NCBI RefSeq assembly: GCF_003207955.1
Contig: NZ_NOXG01000002.1
Location: 1 to 64,000, forward strand
Direction of reading: 5' to 3'
Length of the DNA stretch: 64,000 nt
Source of the DNA: Novacetimonas pomaceti
GTDB taxonomy: Bacteria; Pseudomonadota; Alphaproteobacteria; Acetobacterales; Acetobacteraceae
Numbering within the stretch: position 1 is the first letter of the stretch; each line of letters starts with the position of its first letter. The position numbers and the translations under genes are program-made. The notes below the pieces were generated by a model, which ran no database searches, had not been told where the DNA came from, and worked only from the letters and a program-made list of their open reading frames with translations. Shown here piece by piece: positions 28,607-37,187 of the stretch.

Positions 28607-29599
28607 ATGGCTCTTGGTTTCTTTTCACGACTCAAGGCGGGGCTTTCGCGCTCCACCCAGAAACTCAGCGGCGGGCTGAGCGCGGTCTTCACGCGGCGCA
28701 AGCTTGACGACCAGGCGCTGGAGGATCTGGAGGATTTGCTGATTTCCGCCGACCTGGGACCGAATGTCGCGGCGAAGGTCATCGATTCCTTCCGCACCTC
28801 CAAATTCGGCAAGGAAGTCACGGACGAGGAAGTGCGTGCCGCGCTGGCGGAAGAAATCGCGAAGATCCTTGAACCCGTCGCCATTCCGTTCGAACCCGAC
28901 CCCGCGCACAAGCCGCATGTCGTGCTGGTGGTGGGCGTCAACGGCACGGGCAAGACCACGACCATTGGCAAGATGGCCCGTTATTACGGCGAACAGGGCA
29001 AGAAGGTCATGATGGTCGCGGGCGATACGTTCCGCGCCGCCGCCGTGGAGCAGCTTCAGGTCTGGGGCGAACGCGTCGGCGCGCCGGTCATCGCCGGCCC
29101 CCCCAATGCCGATGCCGCCGGCCTTGCGTTCGAGGCGCTGAAGCGTGGGAAGGCGGAAGGGGCGGACCTGCTTCTGGTCGATACCGCGGGGCGCCTGCAC
29201 AACAAGGGCGCGCTGATGGAGGAGCTGGCGAAAATCATCCGCGTGATGCGCAAGTTCGATGAAACCGCGCCCCATTCCGTCCTGCTCGTGCTGGATGCCA
29301 CCACCGGCCAGAACGCGATGGAGCAGGTGCGCGTGTTCAAGGAACTGGTGAATGTCACGGGACTGGTGGTGACGAAGCTCGACGGTTCGGCGCGTGGCGG
29401 CATTGTCGTGGCGCTGGCCGATGCGTTCGGCCTGCCGGTTCACATGGTGGGCGTTGGCGAACAGGCTGAGGATCTGCGCCCCTTCTCCGCGCAGGCGTTC
29501 GCGCAGGGACTGGTGGGCGACGACATCAAGGTCATCGACCGTGAAGTCCCGGCGGAAGACGCGGAAAAGGAAGAAGAGGCTCCCCCTTCTGCGGAATGA
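28607..29599 (+). CDS. ftsY: Signal recognition particle receptor FtsY
   Basis: FtsY is the SRP receptor GTPase that docks ribosomes making membrane proteins. The 330-residue product is a short form: only a brief N-terminal stretch (MALGFFSRLKAGLSRSTQKL, amphipathic, likely the membrane-targeting helix) precedes the NG domain, in place of the long acidic A domain of E. coli. GTPase motifs are GVNGTGKTTTIGKM, DTFRAAAVEQL, DTAGRLHNK and TKLDGSARGG. Last gene of dapF-mtaB-ftsY; repeat copy B follows 34 bases later. Confidence 0.97.
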   Translation: MALGFFSRLKAGLSRSTQKLSGGLSAVFTRRKLDDQALEDLEDLLISADLGPNVAAKVIDSFRTSKFGKEVTDEEVRAALAEEIAKILEPVAIPFEPDPAHKPHVVLVVGVNGTGKTTTIGKMARYYGEQGKKVMMVAGDTFRAAAVEQLQVWGERVGAPVIAGPPNADAAGLAFEALKRGKAEGADLLLVDTAGRLHNKGALMEELAKIIRVMRKFDETAPHSVLLVLDATTGQNAMEQVRVFKELVNVTGLVVTKLDGSARGGIVVALADAFGLPVHMVGVGEQAEDLRPFSAQAFAQGLVGDDIKVIDREVPAEDAEKEEEAPPSAE

Positions 29600-29632
29600 C
29601 CTGCCCCGGATAATATACTGAAAATAAAAAGA

Positions 29633-29708
29633 AGTTTTTGGTGAAGCTTTTTTCAAAAAGCTTCGGGAAACGCTGCCTTTTTAGATAAAAGGCGGCCCCC
29701 CAAAAACT
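29633..29708 (+). repeat. Structured intergenic repeat, copy B
   Basis: Outer stem AGTTTTTGG (29633-29641) with CCAAAAACT (29700-29708); arm 1 GAAGCTTTTT / AAAAAGCTTC (29643-29664) with a two-base loop; arm 2 GCTGCCTTTT / AAAAGGCGGC (29672-29696), including one G-U type pair. Flank CCCCGGATAATA and CTGAA at 29604-29632 resembles copies A and D. It lies between convergent ftsY and pgk. Confidence 0.92.
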
Positions 29709-29837
29709 TTTATCCGCATGAAAATGGCCGCCGGATCCTGCTGATTTTTGTGTCTTTTGCGGCGGACAGGCACAAAAAGGGGACCATCCCGTCAAGGATG
29801 ATCCCCCGCGCCCATACGGGCAGTGACAGATTGCCGA

Positions 29838-31061
29838 TCAGATCGGCAATGCGCGCTCGAACACGGATTCCAGCGCCATGATGCCCGGCAGGGTCTTGCC
29901 CTCCAGCCATTCAAGGAAGGCGCCACCGGCGGTCGAGATATAGGAAATCTCCTTCGTCACGCCGGCATGCCGCAGTGCGGATACCGTATCGCCGCCGCCT
30001 GCGATGCTTTTCAGCCTGCCTTCCTGCGTCAGGCGGCCGACCTCCTGCGCCACGGCGTTCGTGCCCGCGTCGAACGGCGCGATTTCGAACGCGCCCAGCG
30101 GACCGTTCCACACCAGCGTCTTCAGCGTCGCGATGCGCGCGCACAGGTCACGCACGCTCTGCGGACCAATATCAAGGATCATCGCGTCATCCGGGATGGC
30201 GTCGATGGCGACAACGCGCGTGGGCACGTTGGCCTTGAATTCGGTCGCGGTGACCGCATCGACCGGCAGCACGACCTCGCACCCCTTTTCTTTGGCCTTC
30301 GCCAGGATGGCGCGCGCGGTGTCATGCATTTCCCCTTCCTGCAGGGAACGCCCGACTTTCACGCCCTGCGCCGCAAGGAACGTGTTGGCCATCGCGCCGC
30401 CAATGATCAGCACCTGCACCTTTTCCAGCAGGTTGCCGATCAGGTCCAGCTTGGTGGAAATCTTGGCCCCGCCAATGATCGCGCCCACCGGGCGTTCGGG
30501 ATTTTCCAGCGCGATGTTCAGCGCATTCAGCTCCGTCTCCATCAGGCGTCCGGCAAAGGACGGCAGGTGGCGCGCCACGCCCTCGGTGGAGGCATGGGCG
30601 CGGTGGGCCGCGGAAAAGGCATCATTGACGTAGAAATCCGCCAGTGACGCCAGCGATTTCGCCAGTTCGGGATCGTTGGCTTCCTCCCCGGGGTGGAAAC
30701 GGGTGTTTTCCAGCACCACGACATCCCCGTCCTGCATGGCGTCCACCGCCTGCTGCGCGACGGGGCCGACGCAGTCCTCGGCAAAGGTCACGGGACGGCC
30801 CAGCGCGTCGCCAAGCGCATCGGCAATCGGGGCGAGCGACATTTCCGGCACGCGCTGGCCCTTGGGACGGTCGAAATGGCTGACCACGATGACGCGTGCG
30901 CCCTTCTGCGCCAGTTCCTGTATGGTCGGCAACAGGCGCAGCAGGCGGGTGGCATCGGTAATCTGCCCACCCTGTACCGGAACGTTCAGGTCCGCGCGCA
31001 GAAGAACCTTCTTGCCTGCGGGCTGAAGCTGATCCAGCGTCTTGAAAGCAACGGTAGCCAT
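29838..31061 (-). CDS. pgk: Phosphoglycerate kinase
   Basis: PGK interconverts 1,3-bisphosphoglycerate plus ADP and 3-phosphoglycerate plus ATP. The 407-residue product has KVLLRADLNVPVQ, VSHFDRPKG, GGAKISTKLDLIGNLL and the nucleotide-site motif AGGGDTVSAL. ATG 31061 shares its first base with the last base of the gap stop codon (TAATG), so it is translated right behind gap. Third gene of the minus-strand operon that begins with the transketolase-like gene. Confidence 0.97.
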   Translation of the reverse strand: MATVAFKTLDQLQPAGKKVLLRADLNVPVQGGQITDATRLLRLLPTIQELAQKGARVIVVSHFDRPKGQRVPEMSLAPIADALGDALGRPVTFAEDCVGPVAQQAVDAMQDGDVVVLENTRFHPGEEANDPELAKSLASLADFYVNDAFSAAHRAHASTEGVARHLPSFAGRLMETELNALNIALENPERPVGAIIGGAKISTKLDLIGNLLEKVQVLIIGGAMANTFLAAQGVKVGRSLQEGEMHDTARAILAKAKEKGCEVVLPVDAVTATEFKANVPTRVVAIDAIPDDAMILDIGPQSVRDLCARIATLKTLVWNGPLGAFEIAPFDAGTNAVAQEVGRLTQEGRLKSIAGGGDTVSALRHAGVTKEISYISTAGGAFLEWLEGKTLPGIMALESVFERALPI

Positions 31062-32083
31062 TACAGGGACCCGAACAGCGCGGCAGTGTCGGACATGCGG
31101 TTGGAAAAGCCCCATTCGTTGTCATACCAGCTGCAGATGCGCACCAGCTTCCCGCCGTCGATCACCGCCGTCTGCGTCGCGTCAAAGGTGGAGGAGGCAA
31201 CCGAATGGTTGAAATCCGAACTCACCAGCGGGGCGGTGTTGTAGTCAAGGATCCCCTTGAGCGGCCCTTCGGCGGCGGCCTTGCGCATGGCCTCGTTCAC
31301 CTCCTCGACGGAGGAGGGCGCGCGCGTCGGCACGAAGTCGAGCGAGACGAGCGAGACGTTGGGCGTCGGCACGCGGATCGCCGTCCCGTCGAGGCGTCCC
31401 TTCAGGTGCGGCAGGACCAGCCCGACGGCGCGCGCCGCCCCGGTGGAGGTCGGGATCATGTTCAGCGCCGCGCCACGCGCCCGGCGCGGGTCCTTGTGCA
31501 GCGTATCGACCGTGCGCTGGTCGCCGGTATAGGAATGGATCGTGACCATGTAGCCGCATTCGATGCCGAATGCGTCGTCCAGCACCTTTGCCACCGGGGC
31601 AAGGCAGTTGGTCGTGCATGATGCGTTGGAAATGACCGTCATGTCGGACGTCAGCACGTCCTGGTTGACGCCATAGACGATCGTCGCGTCCACGCCCGAC
31701 GCGGGGGCGGAGACGATGACCTTGCGCGCGCCAGCCCGGATCAGCTGCGAGGCATTTTCCTTGTCGGTGAAGCGGCCGGTGCATTCCATGGCCACGTCCA
31801 CGCCCTTAAAGGGTACCTTCGTCGGGTCCGCCTCGGCCGAGACATGGATCGGGTCATAGGTGCGGCCGTTGGCCCTGATGATGATGCTGCTGCCTTCGAC
31901 GCGGACTTCGGCCGGGAAGCGGCCATGCACGCTGTCATAGGACAGGAGGTGGGCGTTCGCCTCGACACTGCCGAGGTCGTTGATGGCGACAGGGACGACA
32001 TCCGTGCGTCCGCTTTCGATAATTCCGCGCAGGACGAGGCGACCTATGCGACCGAAACCGTTGATCGCGACTTTGACAGCCAT
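31061..32083 (-). CDS. gap: Glyceraldehyde-3-phosphate dehydrogenase, type I
   Basis: GAPDH oxidises glyceraldehyde-3-phosphate to 1,3-bisphosphoglycerate. The 340-residue product has KVAINGFGRIGRLVLRG (Rossmann motif), INDLGSVE suggesting NAD preference, catalytic C156 in SNASCTTNCLAP, and SWYDNEWGFSNRM. ATG 32083 has GGAG about nine bases upstream, in the 19-base gap after the transketolase-like gene. It overlaps pgk by one base. A single central-carbon operon with pgk is typical of Alphaproteobacteria. Confidence 0.97.
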   Translation of the reverse strand: MAVKVAINGFGRIGRLVLRGIIESGRTDVVPVAINDLGSVEANAHLLSYDSVHGRFPAEVRVEGSSIIIRANGRTYDPIHVSAEADPTKVPFKGVDVAMECTGRFTDKENASQLIRAGARKVIVSAPASGVDATIVYGVNQDVLTSDMTVISNASCTTNCLAPVAKVLDDAFGIECGYMVTIHSYTGDQRTVDTLHKDPRRARGAALNMIPTSTGAARAVGLVLPHLKGRLDGTAIRVPTPNVSLVSLDFVPTRAPSSVEEVNEAMRKAAAEGPLKGILDYNTAPLVSSDFNHSVASSTFDATQTAVIDGGKLVRICSWYDNEWGFSNRMSDTAALFGSL

Positions 32084-32102
32084 TTCTTATTCTCCGTTAA
32101 GG

Positions 32103-34211
32103 TCAGTTCTGTAATGCAGCGTTTCGTATGGACGCGCCCGAAAAAGGAAGATCCCCGTCATGCGGCCGATGGCGTTGGCCATGGGCCTGGGTGCTGTTGT
32201 CGGCGGCATGGACCAGCTCCATTGCCCTGGCGACGATATGTTCGGGCTGGATGGCGCCGCTGCGGCCCTGCTGTCCATCAGCGGGTGCATCCCTGCCAAA
32301 ACCGTCGATCCCGATGAATGCCCCTTCCTGTCCCAGCCAGCGTTCCCATCCAAAACCGGACGCGGCTTCCACGCCGATCCGGGGTGCCGTTCCCAGCACC
32401 CTTTCACGATAGGATATTTTTTGCGCCGCGAACAGTTCCCAGCATGGCAGGGACACCAGCGCCGCACCAATCCCGCGTTCGCGCAGCATCAGCTGCGCCG
32501 TGCGCGCGGTCGCCAGTTCCTGCCCCGTGGCGATCAGCGTCACCTGTCGCGCCGATGGGGACTCGGCCACCACATAGCCGCCGCGTGCGCACTGGTTCGT
32601 CAGCGCCGGGGCCTCGGGCATGGTTGCATCACTTGCGACGTCAACGGCAGGAATGAACGGATACAGCGTCAGCAGGCTGGGCCCGTCTGTCCGATCAAGG
32701 GCCAGTTCCATGCATTCCATGGTTTCGCGCCGCGTGGCCGGGCGGAAAACCGCGACATTGGGCATGGCGCGCAGGCTGGCGAGCTGTTCCACCGGCAACC
32801 ATGCGGGGCCGTCCTCTTCAGGTGACAGGCCTCCGTCGGTCAGGAAATAGATCACCTGCCGTTTCATCATGGCGGCAAAGCGCAGGGCGGGACGCATGCG
32901 GTCCACCGCCACGAAGGTCGCCGTCCCGCACGGCAGGAACCCGCCATGCATCGCGATCCCGTTCAGCAGCGCCGCCATGCCATGCACCTGGGTGTCGCAT
33001 CGCGTCGGCAGGGCGGTCGGCCCATGCGCGACGTTGCCACCGGACGCAAGCCCGAGGCGCGAGCGCAGGCACAGCACTTCGGGCAGGAGTTCGCGCAGGA
33101 TATCCAGCCCCCGCCGGGCATAGCTGGTGGTCGGCAGGGCGGGATGGGACGCATGGTGCCGCCCGGCCCCCTGCCATGACCTGCGCCAGTCCGTATGCCA
33201 CAGGGCGGGACGCTGCCCTGAAATGATGCGCTCGAAATCGATGCGCTGGCGGTCCTTGCCCAGCCGCCGCAGCCATGACCGCCGGGCCGTCGCCCCGCGT
33301 CGCGCGGCCGAGGCCCACAGCCCGGGGTCATCCACGAACGGTTCGGCCGTTTCGGCCACGGGCGGGGGCGACAGGCAGGCGATCAGGCAGGGACGGTGCG
33401 TGCGGATGGATGCCGCAAGCGCCGTCGCGATCTGGTCGGGCTGGTCCGCCGCCACCTTGCGCACCGACCATCCCGACGCGGCATAGCGGGGGAGTGCTGC
33501 CTCCGCCTGCACGCGTTCATGTTCCGACAGCCCCACCAGGACGGTAATGCGTTCCAGCCCCATCTGTCCCGCAAGGGCCGCCGCCTCCAGCGCCACGCCG
33601 GTAGACAGTTCGGACCAGCAGCTGATGGCCCATATGCGGTGGTTGACCAGCGTGCGCCCGAAACGCGCGGCCATGTGCTGTTCCGCCATGGCCATGCCGA
33701 TGGCCGCGCCCAGGCCCTGCCCGCTGGGGCCGAAGCCCATGGTCGTCGCCGGGTGGGGGACATCATTCCCACCCGTGGGTGCCGCCTGTCCCGACAGGCA
33801 GACGAGCGCGTTGACGAGGGTGCGGTACCGCACCGAGGACACCACGAAACGGTCGCGGTCGAACCATGACGGGGCGACGGGATCGAACCTCAGGTACCGG
33901 CTCCACAGCACGGCGCAGGCCGCCGCCATCGCGCAGGCATGGATGACGTGGTGGCTGTCGGGTTCGTGCGTGCGGATGAACTGCCGGATGGCGGCGGCAA
34001 GGCGGCCTGTCTGGTCCATTGGCGCGCGGGCCATGGGGGTGCCGGGATCGGGGGAAACGGGACCGGGGGCGGTGGGGCCGGTATGCTCAGGTCGGGTATT
34101 GCTGGGCTGTTCCATGCCGTATGGCCTGATCCACCTGTGGGGTTCATGAAGGAAAGCGAACGTGCCGGTGGCGGACAGGATGTGTCGTGCCGCGCCAGTC
34201 ATGTCGGGCAT
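32103..34211 (-). CDS. Transketolase-like protein that has lost its thiamine-diphosphate site
   Basis: A 702-residue protein collinear with transketolase, in the operon position (before gap and pgk) of genuine tkt genes in related bacteria. Overall similarity is clear: FDRDRFVVSS, FGPSGQGLGAAIGMAMAE, VHGMAALLNGIAMHGGF, PVEQLASLRAMPNVAVFRPA and GIDGFGRDAPA. Key motifs are gone: the metal-binding GDGDLMEG is CWSELSTG (residues 198-205), the YDDN that follows is VGLS, the catalytic Glu before HGM is V409, the His of SNGHGS is absent, THDS is TDGG and GPTHQP is GPAWLP. It is therefore probably inactive. The frame is intact. ATG 34211 has GAGGGA eight bases upstream. Confidence 0.85.
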   Translation of the reverse strand: MPDMTGAARHILSATGTFAFLHEPHRWIRPYGMEQPSNTRPEHTGPTAPGPVSPDPGTPMARAPMDQTGRLAAAIRQFIRTHEPDSHHVIHACAMAAACAVLWSRYLRFDPVAPSWFDRDRFVVSSVRYRTLVNALVCLSGQAAPTGGNDVPHPATTMGFGPSGQGLGAAIGMAMAEQHMAARFGRTLVNHRIWAISCWSELSTGVALEAAALAGQMGLERITVLVGLSEHERVQAEAALPRYAASGWSVRKVAADQPDQIATALAASIRTHRPCLIACLSPPPVAETAEPFVDDPGLWASAARRGATARRSWLRRLGKDRQRIDFERIISGQRPALWHTDWRRSWQGAGRHHASHPALPTTSYARRGLDILRELLPEVLCLRSRLGLASGGNVAHGPTALPTRCDTQVHGMAALLNGIAMHGGFLPCGTATFVAVDRMRPALRFAAMMKRQVIYFLTDGGLSPEEDGPAWLPVEQLASLRAMPNVAVFRPATRRETMECMELALDRTDGPSLLTLYPFIPAVDVASDATMPEAPALTNQCARGGYVVAESPSARQVTLIATGQELATARTAQLMLRERGIGAALVSLPCWELFAAQKISYRERVLGTAPRIGVEAASGFGWERWLGQEGAFIGIDGFGRDAPADGQQGRSGAIQPEHIVARAMELVHAADNSTQAHGQRHRPHDGDLPFSGASIRNAALQN

Positions 34212-34440
34212 CGCGTGATCCCTCAACGACTACAGGATGATGCTTCCTGATCGCAAGTCCCCATGCATGGGGCGAGGCCCGTCGCCGGTCACAGGCGTTT
34301 GATCGTTTCGCATGCCGGTGGATGGCGCGCCACCCCGGTCGCGTCGCGAGGCCCGCGCGAAGGCGGCTGCGGGCCGGAAGGATGGAAATATCGTGTCCGC
34401 CCCTTGCCCCGTATCGTGGATGCTGTATCGCTTTGCGATC

Positions 34441-34911
34441 ATGCCTGCATCACGCCGCTTCGCGCCGCCTGCCGTCCGTGTCGCCCTTGCCGCCAGCCTG
34501 TCATGGCTGCCGGCATGCACGCTGGTGGGGCAAAAGACGTTCAACCCCCATGCGGGGGACCCGCCGCGCGTGGTGATCCCGCCGCCGCCGCCCACGCAGG
34601 TGCGCCATGTCCCGCCCCTGATTGAAATCATGGCCGGAACACCGGTGGCGCAATGGCAGGCCGACCTGAAAAAGGGTGTCGCGGACGCGCTGGCGCGCAA
34701 GCCCAATGTGCTGTTCACCGTCGTCAGCGTCATTCCCGACGCCGGTACGGCCGATGAACAGGCCGCCCTGCTGTCGCATGTCGTCGCGACAGACGCGCAG
34801 TCCGTCGCGGCGGAGATTGTCCAGGACGGGGCGGACCCGGCCCAGATGGAGATGACGGCCACGACGGATCGCGCCGCCAGCGCGCCGGTCATCCGCATCT
34901 ATGTCCGCTAG
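34441..34911 (+). CDS. Putative lipoprotein of unknown function
   Basis: A 156-residue protein with a lipoprotein signal: RVALAASLSWLPAC, lipobox Cys at residue 26. A proline-rich segment (RVVIPPPPPTQVRHVPPL) follows, then a small domain with GTPVAQWQADLKKGVADAL, VLFTVVSVIP and VAAEIVQDGADPAQMEM that ends in APVIRIYVR, giving an alpha/beta pattern. No family was recognised. ATG 34420 is an alternative start. It is divergent from the transketolase-like gene and 246 bases ahead of hemA. Confidence 0.65.
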   Translation: MPASRRFAPPAVRVALAASLSWLPACTLVGQKTFNPHAGDPPRVVIPPPPPTQVRHVPPLIEIMAGTPVAQWQADLKKGVADALARKPNVLFTVVSVIPDAGTADEQAALLSHVVATDAQSVAAEIVQDGADPAQMEMTATTDRAASAPVIRIYVR

Positions 34912-34959
34912 CGGCGCGCCAAAAGTGGAGATTTTTTAAATTTCACGACAGCCCAGCCA

Positions 34960-34988
34960 TGGTGACCCGGCGGCCGAAGGCATATAAT
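34960..34988 (+). promoter_or_regulatory. Possible hemA promoter
   Basis: A perfect -10 hexamer TATAAT (34983-34988) lies 17 bases after a weak -35 (TGGTGA) in the 246-base gap before hemA. The resulting leader of about 160 bases would include a GC-rich hairpin at 35084-35101, CGGGGGC / GCCCCCG with an ATTT loop. Confidence 0.3.
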
Positions 34989-35157
34989 ACTGGGTGGATA
35001 TGAAGTAATCCGGCCCGTGGGGCGCGACATAGCCGTTCCATGCCGTGGAAGATCGCACGGTGAAACCCGTCGCCGATGACATGCGGGGGCATTTGCCCCC
35101 GGGTGAAATGACGGTTGGTCGTGGGCATGGAACGAGTTCGCATGGAAAGGAAGATCA

Positions 35158-36453
35158 GTGTCCAGTAATCATTCGGACGGCCATCCATTCTACAGGTTCT
35201 GCCGCACGGCACTGGCGGATATCCGGACGCAGGGTCGTTATCGCCAGTTCACGCCGCTGGCGCGCGAGGCGGATCGCTATCCCGTCTATGAACAGGAAGA
35301 GGCCCCCGCGACGCCAGCCACCCCCGCGTGCGACCATGACCGCGAGGTCGTGGTCTGGTCGGCGAATGATTACCTGGGCATGGGCGTCGAACCCGTGGTG
35401 ATGAACGCCGCGATCGCCGCGATCCGCGAACATGGCGCGGGTGCGGGGGGCACGCGCAACATCGCGGGGACCAGCCCGCTCCATACCGCGCTGGAACGCG
35501 AACTGGCGGACCTGCATGGCAAGGAGGGGGGGCTGCTGTTCGTTTCGGGCTATGTCTCCAACCAGGCCAGCCTGCAGACGATCCTGACGAGCATGCCGGG
35601 CTGGATCTGCTTTTCGGACCGGCTGAACCATGCATCCATGATCGCGGGGATCAAGGGCGCGCGTGGTTCCACCACGGTAATTTTCGAACATAACGACCTT
35701 GCCGACCTCGAGGCCAAGCTGGCGGCGGCCCCTGCCGACGCGCCCAAGCTGATCGCGTTCGAGAGCGTGTATTCCATGGACGGCGACATTTCCGATATCG
35801 CCGCGACCTGTGCGCTGGCCCGCAAGTACAACGCCATGACCTATTTGGACGAGGTGCATGCCGTCGGCCTGTACGGCGCGCAGGGTGGCGGGATTTCCGA
35901 ACGTGATGGCGTGGCCGATCAGGTGGACATCATCGAGGGCACGCTGGCCAAGGGGTTTGGCGTCCATGGCGGTTATGTCACCGCGTCGAGCGAGATTATC
36001 GAATATCTGCGCCTGGCCGCGTCGGGCTTCATCTTCACCACCGCGCTGCCACCCGCCGTTGTCGCCGCCGCGCTGACCAGCGTGCGTCAGGTGCGCAAGG
36101 ACGGATGGCGGCGCGACAGGATGTTCGAGCGCGTGAATGCCTTTCGCGCGCGTCTGCGCAAGGCCGGGGTGCCCTTTACCATGACACCCAGCCATATCGT
36201 CCCGATCCCGGTGGGCGATGCGCAGCGGTGCCGTGAACTCAGCGACCGTCTGCTCAATGAATACGGGCTGTATGCGACCCCGATCAATTATCCCACCGTG
36301 CCCCGCGGGACAGAGCGCCTGCGCCTGACGCCGGGGCCGTTCCATACCGATGCGATGATGGACCAGATGGTCGCCGCCCTGTCCACCCTGATGGGAATCC
36401 GCACGGCCGCCCCTGCGGTGGTGGGCGAAAAGGTGGTCGAACCTGCCCGTTGA
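35158..36453 (+). CDS. hemA: 5-aminolevulinate synthase
   Basis: ALAS condenses glycine and succinyl-CoA to 5-aminolevulinate, the C4 entry to haem synthesis used by Alphaproteobacteria. The 431-residue product has WSANDYLGMG, GAGGTRNIAGTSPLH, FSDRLNHASMI, TYLDEVHAVGLYG and the PLP lysine in EGTLAKGFGVHGGYV. The C-terminus runs about 25 residues past the core. The start is GTG 35158, with AAGGAAG seven bases upstream; no ATG fits. Followed by an inverted repeat and repeat copy C. It shares glycine as substrate with the gcv system at 15-19.5 kb. Confidence 0.97.
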   Translation: MSSNHSDGHPFYRFCRTALADIRTQGRYRQFTPLAREADRYPVYEQEEAPATPATPACDHDREVVVWSANDYLGMGVEPVVMNAAIAAIREHGAGAGGTRNIAGTSPLHTALERELADLHGKEGGLLFVSGYVSNQASLQTILTSMPGWICFSDRLNHASMIAGIKGARGSTTVIFEHNDLADLEAKLAAAPADAPKLIAFESVYSMDGDISDIAATCALARKYNAMTYLDEVHAVGLYGAQGGGISERDGVADQVDIIEGTLAKGFGVHGGYVTASSEIIEYLRLAASGFIFTTALPPAVVAAALTSVRQVRKDGWRRDRMFERVNAFRARLRKAGVPFTMTPSHIVPIPVGDAQRCRELSDRLLNEYGLYATPINYPTVPRGTERLRLTPGPFHTDAMMDQMVAALSTLMGIRTAAPAVVGEKVVEPAR

Positions 36454-36476
36454 TCTGATGATCCACTGATCCGATG

Positions 36477-36524
36477 ATTTACGGGCTGTTTTCAGAATGT
36501 CTGTCCTGAAAACAGCCCGTAAAT
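36477..36524. terminator. Perfect 19-bp inverted repeat after hemA
   Basis: ATTTACGGGCTGTTTTCAG (36477-36495) is exactly complementary to 36506-36524 across a 10-base loop. No T run follows on either strand beyond the stem ends, but the stem itself ends in AT pairs. It lies nine bases before repeat copy C, between convergent genes, and could end hemA transcription. Confidence 0.6.
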
Positions 36525-36532
36525 CCTAAAGA

Positions 36533-36607
36533 AGTTTTTGGTGAAGCTTTTTTCAAAAAGCTTCGAAAGAACATCGCCTTTTTGAAAAAAGGCGACACCC
36601 GAAAACT
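36533..36607 (+). repeat. Structured intergenic repeat, copy C
   Basis: Outer stem AGTTTTTGG (36533-36541) with CCGAAAACT (36599-36607), one T-G wobble; arm 1 GAAGCTTTTT / AAAAAGCTTC (36543-36564), identical to copy B; arm 2 TCGCCTTTTT / AAAAAGGCGA (36574-36595). The base of arm 2 has T-A where copies B and D have C-G. Located between convergent hemA and the GNAT gene. Confidence 0.92.
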
Positions 36608-36634
36608 TTCATTATTTTCTGCCGACCAATTCTT

Positions 36635-37180
36635 TCACGCGGTTTTTTCATGCCCCGCGCGCCACTGCATCGCGCAGCGTGATCCCGGCGGGAAGCCATG
36701 GGCTTCTTCCTCTGCCAGCATTCGCGCCAGTTCTGGCGGTGGCTGGTCCATGACCCCGAACCCCATCTTGCGATAGAATGGCGCGTTCCATGGAACGTCG
36801 CGAAACGTGGTCAGCGTCAGGCGTCCTGCCGCCTGTGGCGCATGGCGCACCCATTGCATGGCGGCATGCAGCAGCCCGCGCCCCAGCCCGTGTCCCTGCG
36901 CATCCTGACGGACGGAAAGCTCGATGATGTGCAGGCTGTCGCCGGTTGCGCGCGCGCTGAGGAAGCCTGCGATTCCACCCTTTGCGTCCACCCCGACCCA
37001 GCATGTGCCCTGCGCGATGCAGGCGGCGTGGGTTTCGATGTCGCATACATCGCCCGATGCCAGCCATGCCAGCGCGGGGATCGCGCCAAACAGGCGGGCG
37101 GCCGAGCGTTCCACGTCCGGCAGGGCCACGGCGTCGCCGGGGCGGGCCGGACGGATGGCAAAGGCCGCCGTTCCGGCCAT
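36635..37180 (-). CDS. GNAT-family N-acetyltransferase
   Basis: A 181-residue acetyl-CoA-dependent acetyltransferase. The acetyl-CoA motif A is IIELSVRQDAQGHGLGRGLL, and motif B is LTLTTFRDVPWNAPFYRKMGF. The DVPWNAPFY form is common in a GNAT subgroup of unknown substrate. ATG 37180 (MAGTAAFAIRPARPGD) starts the domain, seven bases after the stop of the DsbA-like gene, so the two are probably co-transcribed. Substrate not known. Confidence 0.85.
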   Translation of the reverse strand: MAGTAAFAIRPARPGDAVALPDVERSAARLFGAIPALAWLASGDVCDIETHAACIAQGTCWVGVDAKGGIAGFLSARATGDSLHIIELSVRQDAQGHGLGRGLLHAAMQWVRHAPQAAGRLTLTTFRDVPWNAPFYRKMGFGVMDQPPPELARMLAEEEAHGFPPGSRCAMQWRAGHEKTA

Positions 37181-37187
37181 GTCAGGA

